From assembly GCA_002633005.1 (NCBI GenBank), contig NMRA01001270.1:1-32451 (forward strand): a stretch of 32,451 bases of DNA. The letters run 5' to 3'. A program made the translations under genes and the position numbers. The stretch comes from Phoronis australis (Eukaryota; Phoronida; Phoronidae). The notes beneath the pieces are model-generated. The model saw only the letters and a program-made list of their open reading frames with translations, was not told the origin of the DNA and did no database searches. Positions 31,930-32,451 of this stretch are shown here, one piece after another (positions within the stretch are counted from its first letter, which is position 1; every line of letters begins with the position of its first letter).

Positions 31930-32066
31930 GCCTCATTCCAAACACCATAGTCATTGTCTGCACTTGACTCATCAGGTATATACAGTTGTGAATCATCATT
32001 GCTGGCAAACCCCGCCTCTTCTCGGGTAATCACTTGTCCCTTGTCATTGTAGAACACTGGCTCAGT
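31930..32066 (-). CDS. Penultimate coding exon of the unidentified minus-strand gene
   Basis: On the minus strand, acceptor ACGTTTCTAG precedes 32066 and donor GAGGC|GTAAGT follows 31930. The exon is 137 nt long, enters in phase 0 and leaves in phase 2, matching 29843-29933. It encodes TEPVFYNDKGQVITREEAGF, then SNDDSQLYIPDESSADNDYG and VWNEA. The EP.FY.DKGQ.I..EEA and LYIPDES pieces look like a conserved tail of a housekeeping protein, but I cannot name it. Earlier exons lie beyond the right edge. The frame has no stop and the two spliced exons give about 75 residues. Confidence 0.75.
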
Positions 32067-32451
32067 CTAGAAACGTGTAAAAACATGGCTGTCTTTATCA
32101 TATACAATGGCAACTAATATAATCTGGGTTAATGCCAAGGGTGTTTACATTGGCAAAGTCAAAAATTGTTTCGGAAGGGAGCACTCATGAGCATTTGCTC
32201 CCCATTCATGGCTTTAAAAACGAAAAATCGAAAAATCATAAAGAGGCTAATTAACACCAAGTCTGTTCTCAATCTTATCCAAGCCATGACAGCAATTGAG
32301 TTGATTTCTACAAGGCGGGTAAATCTTGGAAGGATTGGCCTACCCTGACGAAACTGAAAGCATTTTCAAATTGGCTCTTCTTTACTTGCCCTTGATAATT
32401 TGTATGCAGATGAAAATTATTTTTATCATGGCATTGAAAGATTTGAAACAC
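32067..32451 (-). other. Intron upstream of the minus-strand exon, incomplete
   Basis: No exon was seen on either strand; the plus-strand open frame at 32166-32348 has no splice or domain support. The intron continues beyond the window. Confidence 0.4.

Overview
The window looks like animal nuclear DNA: AT-rich, intron-rich and full of transposon relics, with split genes that have GT-AG splice sites. Death-domain and ubiquitin-like (Ubl) proteins, a Harbinger-type transposon and tRNA-like fragments point to an invertebrate such as a cnidarian, perhaps an anthozoan. That host call is inference. No bacterial operon, rRNA or CRISPR array is present.

The core is a tandem pair of paralogous plus-strand genes about 19.9 kb apart. 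Paralog A (1464-4201, 5' end outside the window) and paralog B (18948-24100) share a 126-nt exon, a long Ser/Thr-rich linker exon and a last exon encoding a death domain. All exon junctions are phase 1. B also shows a 1.79-kb 5' exon carrying several ubiquitin/PB1-like folds, so the gene model is Ubl array, linker, death domain. B has an in-frame TAA in its linker exon that would remove the death domain, while everything downstream still looks coding. A has a 144-bp in-frame duplication in its linker exon. Downstream of each paralog is a matching ~550-bp block, suggesting that the duplicated unit includes 3' flank.

Between the paralogs lies mostly mobile DNA. A decayed Harbinger-like element (about 12391-18660) has matching ends, a broken Myb/SANT-like gene on the plus strand at its left and a HARBI1-type transposase C-terminus on the minus strand at its right. 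A ~950-bp element with GCGCCC subterminal repeats sits inside it. A lone exon at 10378-10557 encodes a good FFAT motif, and a possible minus-strand terminal exon lies at 16433-16638. The left edge (1-1095) is a dead LINE reverse transcriptase.

The right edge holds the last two coding exons (31930-32066 and 29843-29933) of a minus-strand gene with a very acidic C-terminus that I could not name. The intron between them contains a MITE, a tRNA-like fragment, a dispersed repeat and a CAGGG-ended element flanked by a 6-bp target duplication. At least four small repeat families recur across the window. The paralogs plausibly act in cytosolic signalling (death-domain assembly plus Ubl interactions), but that is inferred from domains only.
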